The notes under the pieces: generated by a model
What the model saw: the letters and a program-made list of their open reading frames with translations, nothing else
Told to the model about the DNA's origin: nothing
The model's database searches: none
Shown: positions 9,599 to 16,543 of the stretch, in pieces
Position numbering within the stretch: the stretch's first letter is position 1
Layout: every line of letters starts with the position of its first letter
Position numbers and translations under genes: made by a program
Assembly (NCBI GenBank): GCA_003232855.1
Contig: QIKC01000092.1
Span: forward strand, 1 to 17,940
Reading direction: 5' to 3'
Source: Verrucomicrobiales bacterium
Lineage (GTDB): Bacteria > Verrucomicrobiota > Verrucomicrobiia > Verrucomicrobiales > DEV007
DNA length: 17,940 nucleotides

Positions 9599-11626
9599 TT
9601 ACTGGAGATCGCCGATATCACTGATGCGCCGCAGGGTGATGCTGCCGCTGGCGACGAGTGGCGTGGCTAGGTTGGTCAAGTTGTAAAAAGAATCGATGTA
9701 GCTGCCGGTCAGGAGACCATCGGTGTCGGTATCGTCGAAGGTGATGGTGATCGCACGGCTGACCTCGATCCCGGTGCCATGGCGCGGGTGGAAGGCGTGG
9801 CGAAAGGGGTTGCTGCGGTGAAAGGGGTCGAGCACGACCATCTGGTCGGAAGACGTTTGGACGATGCTGTTCGGGCTGAGCCCGCCCTCCAGCGGCAGGC
9901 TCAGGCGGTAGATCTCGACGAGATCGGGCGGGCGCGTCGCGCTGCTCGAAACGTAGTCCGCGATGTAACCGGCCAGTTCATTATCCGGATCGCTCTCATA
10001 GGCGGCCAACTGCGCCGTGGTGAGATCGGCGACATCGATGCCCAGGGCGGCTGCGGCCTGATCGGCGACGAAACTATCGATCTGCGTCGCGGTGACGTCC
10101 GACTCCTCGATCCCGAGGTCGAAAGAAACTGGCGCCGTCAGGGCGTCATCGCGGATCGCGGCCTGGCTGGTGGCGTCGTCGAGCCGCGGCATGTCGTAGG
10201 CGGCGGTCTCGATGCGCCGACCGACCCGCCTGCCGTTCTTCAACTCGATCCCCTCAAAAAATGGGATTTTTGCTTCATCGATGACCAGAACCGGGGTTGG
10301 AATCACACTCTCATCCGCCGTTTTCGTCTGCATGAAAAGCACGTGGGAGAGCAGCGAGGGAACCCCGCTGTCGTCCACATGGATGATCACCTGCATCGGC
10401 AGCACGGAAGTCGTCGCCACTTCCGGGTTGCCCGACTCCGCGATGCTCGTCACCGTATCCAGCATCACCTGACCGACCCACAGCCCGGTGTAGGCGGAGT
10501 CCTGCGGGCCGAGCTCCTCGTCGCCCGCGTCCGTGCGCGAGGCCGTGGCGGGCAACCAAAAATACTGCGTGGCACCGCTGCTGCCGATGCCGATTTCGAT
10601 TCTGTAGAGGTTCTCGCGCGAGTTGCCGCCGCTGGTCCAATTGCGATTCGCGCCGACCGTCACAGTGATCGCCGTGTCGGCGGCCAGCGCGGAGGTGATC
10701 GTCCAATCCGTCACCGGCGAGCCGGTCGCCAGCGTGAAGGCGAGCACGTCTGGCTCGGGCACCACCTGATAGAGGCGCAGTTCATCGCTGCTATCGATCA
10801 GGGAAAGCGTCACCGAATGGCTACTTTCATCGACGTTGCTGAAGGTCAGATCGCCGGGGGTCAGATTGACGATACTGCCGCCGGAATCCGCCAGGTTCAG
10901 GCTCCCCGGCCCCGTACCGAAGCTCAACCCGGAGAACCCGTCGAACTCGATCGCCACCGGTCCGGCGAAGGTGGAGTTCCGGGTCGAAAATATCCAATAC
11001 GCCTTACCCGATTCCATCGTACCACCCGCCACCACGCTTTGCCAATGGCCGGTGATCGCATCGAGCGTGAACAGCTTGGAGATCGGATGGATCCCGTCAT
11101 CATCACCCGCCGAGCCGAAAAATTCGCTAAAGGTGGGAGAACCGGTGAGACCAAAGCCCACCAGGTTGTAATTGCCGGGTACCCAGCTGGGTTCGTGGAA
11201 ATCCACCGTGCCGGTGACGTCTTGAGAAATCGCTGTCAACCCGCTGTTGAAAATCAAGTAGGCTTGATTTCCACGGATTCTGGTCAGCGAATTCCCCGAG
11301 ACCGAATCCCGGTTCCACAACGCCCAACCGTCTTGGTTGTAGGTGATCGACGGGTCACTGATGAACTCCGCAGTGCCCACCGGAGTGATCGGACGACCCA
11401 CAAAAGTGATCGCCGTATCGCTGAAAACGTCCTCGATCGTCGCCGCCTCGCCGTCCGAATCCAGCGGCGAAGTCTCCAACCAAACGGCGTTCCAACCGGC
11501 CGCCAGCGTCAGCGTCTGTGTCTGTTCGGCAGCCTGCGCCAGCGCGGATCCCAGCAGCAGCAGTCCTGCGATAGCGGTGGAAAATCTGCTGTTCTTTGAG
11601 AAAGGGAAAGTTTTCGCGTTCATCAT
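9599..11626 (-). CDS. Secreted 675-residue protein of unknown function, probable partner of the giant protein
   Basis: Not a family I can name. Seen: tandem ATG codons at 11626 and 11623 start a basic, then hydrophobic leader (STAIAGLLLLGSALAQAA) with likely signal-peptidase cleavage after A33, so the product is exported. The mature part begins TLTLAAGWNAVWLET. The rest is rich in Ser, Thr, Gly and Asp with alternating hydrophobics, as in beta-sandwich surface proteins. Three places look conserved-motif-like: YTGLWVGQV (379-387) followed by IIHVDDSGVPSLL (414-426), NPFRHAFHPRHG (606-617), and an ending GSITLRRISDI. I recall similar GxWVGxV and HxxHPxH patterns in other verrucomicrobial or planctomycetal secreted proteins. 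There are no membrane segments after the leader and no catalytic motif that I recognise. It lies 48 bp before the giant gene on the same strand, so an operon and joint function are likely. No strong Shine-Dalgarno is visible. A 606-codon frame on the opposite strand is a shadow. Confidence 0.88.
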   Translation of the reverse strand: MMNAKTFPFSKNSRFSTAIAGLLLLGSALAQAAEQTQTLTLAAGWNAVWLETSPLDSDGEAATIEDVFSDTAITFVGRPITPVGTAEFISDPSITYNQDGWALWNRDSVSGNSLTRIRGNQAYLIFNSGLTAISQDVTGTVDFHEPSWVPGNYNLVGFGLTGSPTFSEFFGSAGDDDGIHPISKLFTLDAITGHWQSVVAGGTMESGKAYWIFSTRNSTFAGPVAIEFDGFSGLSFGTGPGSLNLADSGGSIVNLTPGDLTFSNVDESSHSVTLSLIDSSDELRLYQVVPEPDVLAFTLATGSPVTDWTITSALAADTAITVTVGANRNWTSGGNSRENLYRIEIGIGSSGATQYFWLPATASRTDAGDEELGPQDSAYTGLWVGQVMLDTVTSIAESGNPEVATTSVLPMQVIIHVDDSGVPSLLSHVLFMQTKTADESVIPTPVLVIDEAKIPFFEGIELKNGRRVGRRIETAAYDMPRLDDATSQAAIRDDALTAPVSFDLGIEESDVTATQIDSFVADQAAAALGIDVADLTTAQLAAYESDPDNELAGYIADYVSSSATRPPDLVEIYRLSLPLEGGLSPNSIVQTSSDQMVVLDPFHRSNPFRHAFHPRHGTGIEVSRAITITFDDTDTDGLLTGSYIDSFYNLTNLATPLVASGSITLRRISDIGDLQ

Positions 11627-11818
11627 ATCGTGCTGGGGCTAGTAAGTAGAGGTCGGGCAACGAAGAATCCTAGCCGTCAATGGATAACGCGCCTTCTCGG
11701 GACACGACTAGACAGGAAATTTCAATATTCGAAATTTTTCGAGATTCCTGTCGGTAGAGAAACTCCGCCGCCGAGGTTTCCTCGCATATCGACCACGTGA
11801 CTAGATTTTTACGTGTCC
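11627..11818 (-). promoter_or_regulatory. 192-bp intergenic region with nested inverted repeats, likely control region of the secreted-protein pair
   Basis: The gap between the kinase stop and the 675-residue gene is AT-rich compared with its flanks and carries several dyads: an outer pair at 11699-11706/11812-11819, a middle pair at 11711-11718/11745-11752, an inner pair AAATTTC/GAAATTT at 11717-11723/11731-11737, and a small hairpin CGAGG-TTT-CCTCG at 11772-11784. No stem is followed by a T-run on the minus strand, so a classical terminator is not supported. I see no convincing -35/-10 pair. As it precedes the only two secreted-protein genes of the cluster, it is the natural place for an ECF-dependent promoter or an operator (inference). 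Confidence 0.45.
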
Positions 11819-11819
11819 C
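11699..11819. repeat. 8-bp inverted repeat spanning the intergenic region
   Basis: GGGACACG at 11699-11706 is the exact reverse complement of CGTGTCCC at 11812-11819. The right arm touches the last base of the kinase stop codon. Next to each arm there is also an ACTAGA hexamer in direct orientation (CACGACTAGA on the left, CACGTGACTAGA on the right). An 8-bp match in 120 bp can occur by chance, so function is uncertain. Confidence 0.5.
11711..11752. repeat. 42-bp AT-rich dyad (GACAGGAA ... TTCCTGTC)
   Basis: Perfect 8-bp arms at 11711-11718 and 11745-11752 enclose a second perfect 7-bp dyad (AAATTTC at 11717-11723, GAAATTT at 11731-11737), which overlaps the left outer arm by two bases. The two stems are alternative foldings rather than one continuous hairpin. 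It could be an operator or an RNA structure in a leader; no T-tract follows on the minus strand. Confidence 0.5.
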
Positions 11820-14800
11820 TACTCGTCCGAACCAAGCAATCCACCGCTGAGGAGGATTCCGGCGGTGGCGTCCCAGACGCGCAGCTTGCCGTCGGATCCA
11901 GCGGCGGCAAGACGGCGCCCGTCGGCGTCCCATGCTAGGCAACGCACGAGCCGCCGTCCTGTTTTGAGGGTGAGTAGGGGCTCGCCGCTTTCCCAGTCCC
12001 ATAGCCGGATTTTACCGTCCTTTCCGACGCTCGCGAGGCGCTGACCGCTCGGGTGCCACGCCATGGCGGCCATGGGCCCCTGATGCGTTACAAACTGGCT
12101 CCGTTCCTTCATTTCCTCAGTGGACCAAACCGAGATCCTGCCATAGGAATCACCGAGGGCGAAGTGGCTGCCCTTCGGGTGCCAAGCGTGTTGCTTGAGG
12201 ACGCCTTGCCGGGCGCTCTGTGAAATGTCCAGTAGGACATCATTGGTCTCTGCCGACCAGAGCGTAAAGCGCCCGTCAGCGCCCGAAGCGAGGATGAAAC
12301 GCCGGTTCGGACTGGCGGAAACGGCCACGTGGGAAGGGAGGCCATCATCTGATGGCGACTGGAGAATGACTGGGGATGCCGACCTGCTGAGGTCGATGCG
12401 CAAGACTTTGCCGGCACCTCCCAAAACCAAAACCTCACGGCGCCCTAGCCAAGCGACACTCTGCGGATACGCGATATCTAGATCGATAATCTGGCGCTTG
12501 CGGTTCCTTCGGGGGTTGAGGACGATGAGCTTCGATCCGCTCTCCCCGGTCGTGATCATGGCAATTTTGGGGCCGCCGGGGTTCCAAGCGGCGGCTTGTA
12601 ATTTCCCGCTGTGCAGCAACAAATCGTTATTGAGCTCCTTTCCGGTTGCGAAGTCGAAACGCATCGCCCGGCCTTCGGCGTCGAGGCAGTCGATGGCCTC
12701 CTTCTTCGGACTCCAGCGGATCGATTGCCAGCGGCCTTCCCGTTCGGCCAGGAGTTTTGACGCCACGGGAAGCCCGTGGCGCTGAATGACCACTTCCCCC
12801 CCTGTGTTTGCTAGGGCGAGGGAAAAGTTCTCAGTGTTGCGGGCGACGGCGGTCACCGCACGGTCGGAACTCGTCAACTCAGTGATCTTCTGGGACATAA
12901 GATCGGTGCGAATGATGCGCTTGTCGTTTTGCCCCGTCGCCAGAATCACGCCAGCACCAGCAACCCAAGTCAGCGAGTTGATCGAGCCGAGCTGCTTTTC
13001 GCTTATACGTAAAATTTTCTCCCCGGTAGGAACCGACCAAATCCGTACCATGCCGTCTTGGCTGCCGGTGGCGAGCCAGACGCTGTTGTCCTGCCACGCG
13101 AGGGTGGTGAGTTCGGCCTCGTGCCCCCGATAGCGAGCCGGCGGGCTGGCGAGCTGTGCGATCGGCCAAACCATGACCTCCTTCGAACTCCCGATCGCCG
13201 CGAGATACTGGCCATCAGGACTCCACGCGATACGGGTGAGGGTTGGATCCCCAGGGGCTTGCTCGATGGCGGCGGGAGGATCGCCGGCCTCGCCCAAGCG
13301 CCAAATTTCAAGTCCCCCAGCCGGGTCGAGCGAGGCGATCCGCTCGCCCTCCGGCCCCCAAGAAACCGAAACGAATGACTTCGTGGATGGAAGGCGGGCA
13401 CGGATGTCACCGGTCGCCAAATCCCAGATTTTCACCGCTCCCGAGAGCCCCAGAGTGACGAGCATTTGCCCGTCGGGGCTCCACGCAGAATACTGGTGAC
13501 CTTCCTCATCGGCGAGCACCTGGCGGGAGATGGTGCTGAGCGTGTTCCTGATCGCGGTACGCTGCGGCGTGCTGAAGGCAATCCACTCACCGCCGGGCGA
13601 AAAATCCAGTGAATTTACGCTCGCACCAGCATGAAAATTCACGGGATTTTTGTGAATTTTGCCGAAGGTATAGTACCACTCCCAGCCACGAAAATTCACG
13701 TCACCATCCTCTGGAATCCATGAGGTGCTCATGGTGTGGGCCGCGAATCCCTTGGCGCCGAGTTCGTTCATCAACTCGACTAGGCGCATGTTCGCGACGT
13801 AGGCGAAGTTGCGGTGGCGGCGCGCTTGGCTTCGGGCGCGACTCTCATTGTCGAGTGCCTGTTGGCGTTGCTCCTCGACTTCCTCGCGGAGCTGCGCCTG
13901 GTGGAACGCGACCAGTGGCCCGCCGATGCCGAACGTGAGCAGCAGCAGCATGGCGGTGACGAGAAGCGCGGCGTGGATCGGTCGGCGGCGGATCGATTTG
14001 AAGAGACGCTCGACTGGAGCCGGCGGGCGGGCGGCGATGGGGCGATGCTCTAGCCAGGCCTCGAGATCCTCGGCCAGGGCGTAGGCCGATCGGTAGCGAT
14101 CTGTCGGGCTTTTTTCGAGACACTTGTGAACGATCGTTTCCAAGTCGATGTCGACCGTCGGCAGATGCCCCCGCAGGGGTGGTGGCGGTTTGGATTTCAC
14201 CAACTCCAGCGTCCCCATGATGCTATCGGCGCGGAAGGGAGGAGTTCCGGCCAGCATTTCGTAGAGGATCGCACCAAGACTGTGAATATCCACTGCCACA
14301 GTGATTTGGTCGCCCGCGTTCTCCACCTGCTCGGGTGCCATGTACTGCGGCGTGCCCATGATCTGGCCGGTCATGGTCAGGGTGCTCTTTTGCTCCAGTC
14401 GGCAGGCCAGACCGAAATCACCGATGTGGGGTTCGCCCTGCTCGTCGAGCAGGATATTGTCCGGCTTCAAATCCCGGTGGATCACCCCGCTCTGATGCGC
14501 CGCCCGTATCGCGATGGCGATTTTGACCATCAAGGCCACCGCCTCGCGCAGAGCGAAGCGCTCCCGCTTGATCCGCCCGCCGAGGGTGCCGCCTTTCACC
14601 AGCGCCATGCTGTAGTAGTCGTACTCCTCATGCCTGCCGATTTCATAGATCGGCACGATATTCGGGTGGGAAAGGTGGGCGGCCGACTCAGCCTCAATAC
14701 GGAAACGTTCGCGCTCGGCGGGCGACGCCAACACCGCGCCGATAATGATTTTCACAGCGACTTCCCGGTTGAGGCTCTTTTGACGCGCGCGGAACACCAC

Positions 14801-15124
14801 GCCCATCGACCCGCGCCCCAGTTCCTCGATCAATTCATAGTCCCCGAGGTATCGAATCCGCCCGCTGAGGTCTCTGATGAAACGATCTTCCTCGGAAAGC
14901 TCGTCCGCCAGCGAATCACGCTCCCGAGCGAGAGCTCCATAATACCCGGGATTCAAAAAATCCTCGTCAGTCGATTCCGCAGCGGACAAAAGTTGTGCGA
15001 TCCTCGAGCGCAGCATGTCGTCTCCCTTGCAAGAATCATCCAGAAAAGTCGCCCGCACCGAAGCATCCTCGATCTCGAGGGCGTCGGCAAATATCAGCTG
15101 CTCGTCTACAGGGGCGGAACTCAT
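11819..15124 (-). CDS. Membrane Ser/Thr protein kinase with C-terminal WD40-like double propeller
   Basis: A 1,101-residue Hanks-type kinase. Seen: an N-terminal segment of the kind common in planctomycete-type kinases (1-90); the kinase domain at about 94-365 with GRGSMG (103-108), VAVK with K125, HRDLKPDN (216-223, catalytic D218), DFG (236-238) and APE (263-265), all intact, so an active enzyme is expected. One membrane helix follows at about 384-407, then a short coiled coil (about 408-438) and FRGWEWYY (478-485), a motif I associate with this kinase type just before WD40 repeats. From about 500 to the end I count 14 repeats of the pattern AWSPDGxxLA...IWD, enough for two seven-bladed propellers. 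Several lack the terminal WD (for example IRTD, VIQR, RFDF). With the kinase inside the cell, the propellers would lie outside the membrane as a sensor or scaffold (inference). It starts 61 bp after the sigma-factor gene on the same strand. Confidence 0.95.
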   Translation of the reverse strand: MSSAPVDEQLIFADALEIEDASVRATFLDDSCKGDDMLRSRIAQLLSAAESTDEDFLNPGYYGALARERDSLADELSEEDRFIRDLSGRIRYLGDYELIEELGRGSMGVVFRARQKSLNREVAVKIIIGAVLASPAERERFRIEAESAAHLSHPNIVPIYEIGRHEEYDYYSMALVKGGTLGGRIKRERFALREAVALMVKIAIAIRAAHQSGVIHRDLKPDNILLDEQGEPHIGDFGLACRLEQKSTLTMTGQIMGTPQYMAPEQVENAGDQITVAVDIHSLGAILYEMLAGTPPFRADSIMGTLELVKSKPPPPLRGHLPTVDIDLETIVHKCLEKSPTDRYRSAYALAEDLEAWLEHRPIAARPPAPVERLFKSIRRRPIHAALLVTAMLLLLTFGIGGPLVAFHQAQLREEVEEQRQQALDNESRARSQARRHRNFAYVANMRLVELMNELGAKGFAAHTMSTSWIPEDGDVNFRGWEWYYTFGKIHKNPVNFHAGASVNSLDFSPGGEWIAFSTPQRTAIRNTLSTISRQVLADEEGHQYSAWSPDGQMLVTLGLSGAVKIWDLATGDIRARLPSTKSFVSVSWGPEGERIASLDPAGGLEIWRLGEAGDPPAAIEQAPGDPTLTRIAWSPDGQYLAAIGSSKEVMVWPIAQLASPPARYRGHEAELTTLAWQDNSVWLATGSQDGMVRIWSVPTGEKILRISEKQLGSINSLTWVAGAGVILATGQNDKRIIRTDLMSQKITELTSSDRAVTAVARNTENFSLALANTGGEVVIQRHGLPVASKLLAEREGRWQSIRWSPKKEAIDCLDAEGRAMRFDFATGKELNNDLLLHSGKLQAAAWNPGGPKIAMITTGESGSKLIVLNPRRNRKRQIIDLDIAYPQSVAWLGRREVLVLGGAGKVLRIDLSRSASPVILQSPSDDGLPSHVAVSASPNRRFILASGADGRFTLWSAETNDVLLDISQSARQGVLKQHAWHPKGSHFALGDSYGRISVWSTEEMKERSQFVTHQGPMAAMAWHPSGQRLASVGKDGKIRLWDWESGEPLLTLKTGRRLVRCLAWDADGRRLAAAGSDGKLRVWDATAGILLSGGLLGSDE

Positions 15125-15185
15125 CGGGGTCTTCAGATGATAGCGCGCCGGATGACCATTAAATAGGACTCAAAAAAACAGATGC

Positions 15186-15731
15186 TCAGAATTTTGAGAT
15201 GTGCTCGGCGAGCCAGGCCCGAGCGTAAGCCCAGCGCCGGGTGACCGTTCGCACCGTCACCCCGGTCGCCTCGGCGATCTCCTGTAGGGTGAAGCCAGCA
15301 AAGAAGCGCAGCTTCACCAGATTCGCGCCTTCTGCGTTCACTTTTTCGAAGGCTTCGAGGGCCTCATCGATCTGCAAGAGCCTGTCATCCTCGTGCGGAG
15401 CGGCGATATTGGCCTCCTCGAACTCGACTCGCTGGAACTCCCCACCGCGTTTGATTCGGCGCTTCGCGCGCACCCGTTCGATCAGGATCCGCCGCATCGC
15501 TTCGGCCGCCGCGCTAAAAAATTGGTTCTTGTTCGCCCAGCACGGCCCATCGGATTCTTTGCTCAGGCGCAGGTAGGCCTCGTGCAACAAGGCCGTACCG
15601 GAAATCGTCTGGCCTGCGCCTTCCCGGCTCATCTTATGCGCCGCCAAGCGCCGCAACTCATCATAGACCTGAGGTAATAAGGTATCAGTAGAGTACTGAT
15701 CCGATGTATCGGCGGATGGATTCTGCGGCAC
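15186..15731 (-). CDS. ECF-type RNA polymerase sigma factor, kinase-linked
   Basis: A 181-residue sigma factor with region 2 at about 16-97 (YDELRRLAAHKMSRE, TALLHEAYLRL, FFSAAAEAMRRILIERVRAK) and region 4 at about 122-176 with a helix-turn-helix (FTLQEIAEATGVTVRTVTRR). The ALLHEAYLRL and AMRRILIERVRAK wording matches the TIGR02999-like group abundant in Planctomycetota, Verrucomicrobiota and Acidobacteriota, as I recall it. The start is GTG at 15731, with GAAGG a few bases upstream. No anti-sigma gene is visible; in related kinase-linked ECF groups (for example EcfP/PknT of Vibrio) phosphorylation by the neighbouring kinase replaces an anti-sigma factor, and the kinase here follows 61 bp downstream. 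That gap has a T7 tract on the minus strand (bases 15179-15173) behind a very weak CTCA/TGAG stem, at most an attenuator. The likely targets are the secreted-protein genes downstream (inference). Confidence 0.93.
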   Translation of the reverse strand: MPQNPSADTSDQYSTDTLLPQVYDELRRLAAHKMSREGAGQTISGTALLHEAYLRLSKESDGPCWANKNQFFSAAAEAMRRILIERVRAKRRIKRGGEFQRVEFEEANIAAPHEDDRLLQIDEALEAFEKVNAEGANLVKLRFFAGFTLQEIAEATGVTVRTVTRRWAYARAWLAEHISKF

Positions 15732-15797
15732 AGTACCTTCGAACCTACGGCCAAATCAGCCGAAAACAAGATGTCCCGAGGCGAACCGGCCACGCTC

Positions 15798-15859
15798 GAT
15801 CACTGAGCCTACCGCGCTAGATTCGCTTGACCAGAGCGGTAGCGGATTGCTTAGTGATC
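15798..15859. repeat. Imperfect inverted repeat around the divergent promoter region
   Basis: GATCACTGAG at 15798-15807 and CTTAGTGATC at 15850-15859 pair at nine of ten positions, with 42 bases between them. The arms flank the candidate -35 and cover the candidate -10 of the amidase, so the arrangement would suit an operator for a dimeric regulator. The evidence is the symmetry only. Confidence 0.4.
15827..15855 (+). promoter_or_regulatory. Weak candidate sigma-70 promoter for the amidase
   Basis: TTGACC (15827-15832) matches the -35 consensus at five of six bases. Seventeen bases later CTTAGT (15850-15855) matches the -10 at only three of six and overlaps the right arm of the inverted repeat. 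Transcription would start about 40 bases before the GTG codon at 15903. Confidence 0.25.
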
Positions 15860-15902
15860 TCACTGTGCGCCGGGAGTCACCGCCCGCTGCCACACCCTCA
15901 CC

Positions 15903-16535
15903 GTGACCGACCCACACCCGGCCAACCCTAAAACTTTCGCCGCCGCCGCGCTACTGGCGCTCTGCGTGTTCGCTGCGCCCGTCGCCAACGCCGCGTCTTT
16001 TTCCAAAGTGATCATCGACGCCGGCCACGGCGGCCACGACCGCGGCGCCGCAGTCGGCCTGACCTACGAAAAACATCTGGCGCTCGACGTCGCGCGACGC
16101 CTCGAGGCCTACCTCAAGGCGCAGGGAATCAGAACCAAGCTAACCCGCCGCAACGACACCTTCATCCCACTCTCCCGGCGGGCGAAGATTTCCAACTCCG
16201 CAGGCAACGCCATCTTCGTCAGCATCCATTTCAACTCGGCGACTCGCAAAGGCGCGGCGGGAATCGAAACCTTCTACCACAGACGCAACAGCAAGAGCTA
16301 CACCCTCGCACGCATGGTGCAGTCCGCGGCGCTCTACAAAACACGCGCCAATAACCGCGGCGCCAAGCACGCGACCTTCCACGTCCTCTCACAGAACAAG
16401 CAACCGGCCATTCTCGTCGAGTGCGCCTTCCTCTCCAACGGTCCCGATCGAGCGCGATCCCTGTCCCCCGACTACCGACAAAAAATGGCCGAGGCGATCG
16501 CCATGGGCATCATCAAATTCAAGCAATCCGGCTGA
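15903..16535 (+). CDS. Exported N-acetylmuramoyl-L-alanine amidase (Amidase_3 family)
   Basis: A 210-residue zinc amidase that cleaves the bond between N-acetylmuramic acid and L-alanine in peptidoglycan, in the periplasm. Seen: a GTG start, a leader with K10 and a hydrophobic core, and likely cleavage after ANA (residue 30); then the catalytic domain to the end. Zinc ligands fit H42 (IIDAGHGGHD), E56 (TYEKHLALD) and H109 (VSIHFNS), and the catalytic glutamate is E173 (ILVECAFLSN). There is no AMIN, SH3 or LysM domain, so it is a minimal enzyme with no visible wall-targeting module. No Shine-Dalgarno sequence precedes the GTG; the start is supported by the leader peptide. It is followed after 8 bp by the NAD(P)HX repair gene, so the two are likely cotranscribed. 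It could act in daughter-cell separation or wall turnover; the sequence alone does not say which. Confidence 0.94.
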   Translation: MTDPHPANPKTFAAAALLALCVFAAPVANAASFSKVIIDAGHGGHDRGAAVGLTYEKHLALDVARRLEAYLKAQGIRTKLTRRNDTFIPLSRRAKISNSAGNAIFVSIHFNSATRKGAAGIETFYHRRNSKSYTLARMVQSAALYKTRANNRGAKHATFHVLSQNKQPAILVECAFLSNGPDRARSLSPDYRQKMAEAIAMGIIKFKQSG

Positions 16536-16543
16536 CCCGCGCC

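Larger units (their letters stand above)
15732..15902. promoter_or_regulatory. 171-bp divergent intergenic region between the sigma factor and the amidase
   Basis: The region must hold the promoters for both directions. An imperfect inverted repeat GATCACTGAG / CTTAGTGATC (9 of 10 pairs) sits at 15798-15807 and 15850-15859. A TTGACC hexamer lies between the arms. On the minus strand, TTGTTT (15769-15764) and TAGGTT (15747-15742), 16 bp apart, are a poor match to a housekeeping promoter. No ORF or RNA gene is visible. Confidence 0.5.

Noticed and set aside
9779..11599. 606-codon open frame on the plus strand
   Set aside because: It lies antisense to the 675-residue secreted protein. Its translation is rich in Arg, Gly, His and Asp without any domain or signal, as expected from the complement of GC-rich coding DNA; the minus strand has a signal peptide and sensible composition.
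14126..15166. 346-codon open frame on the plus strand
   Set aside because: Directly opposite the kinase domain, whose catalytic motifs are all intact on the minus strand.
15165..15185. Rho-independent terminator between the sigma factor and the kinase
   Set aside because: There is a T7 run on the minus strand, but the only stem before it is a 4-bp CTCA/TGAG overlapping the stop codon, too weak for termination; at most partial attenuation.
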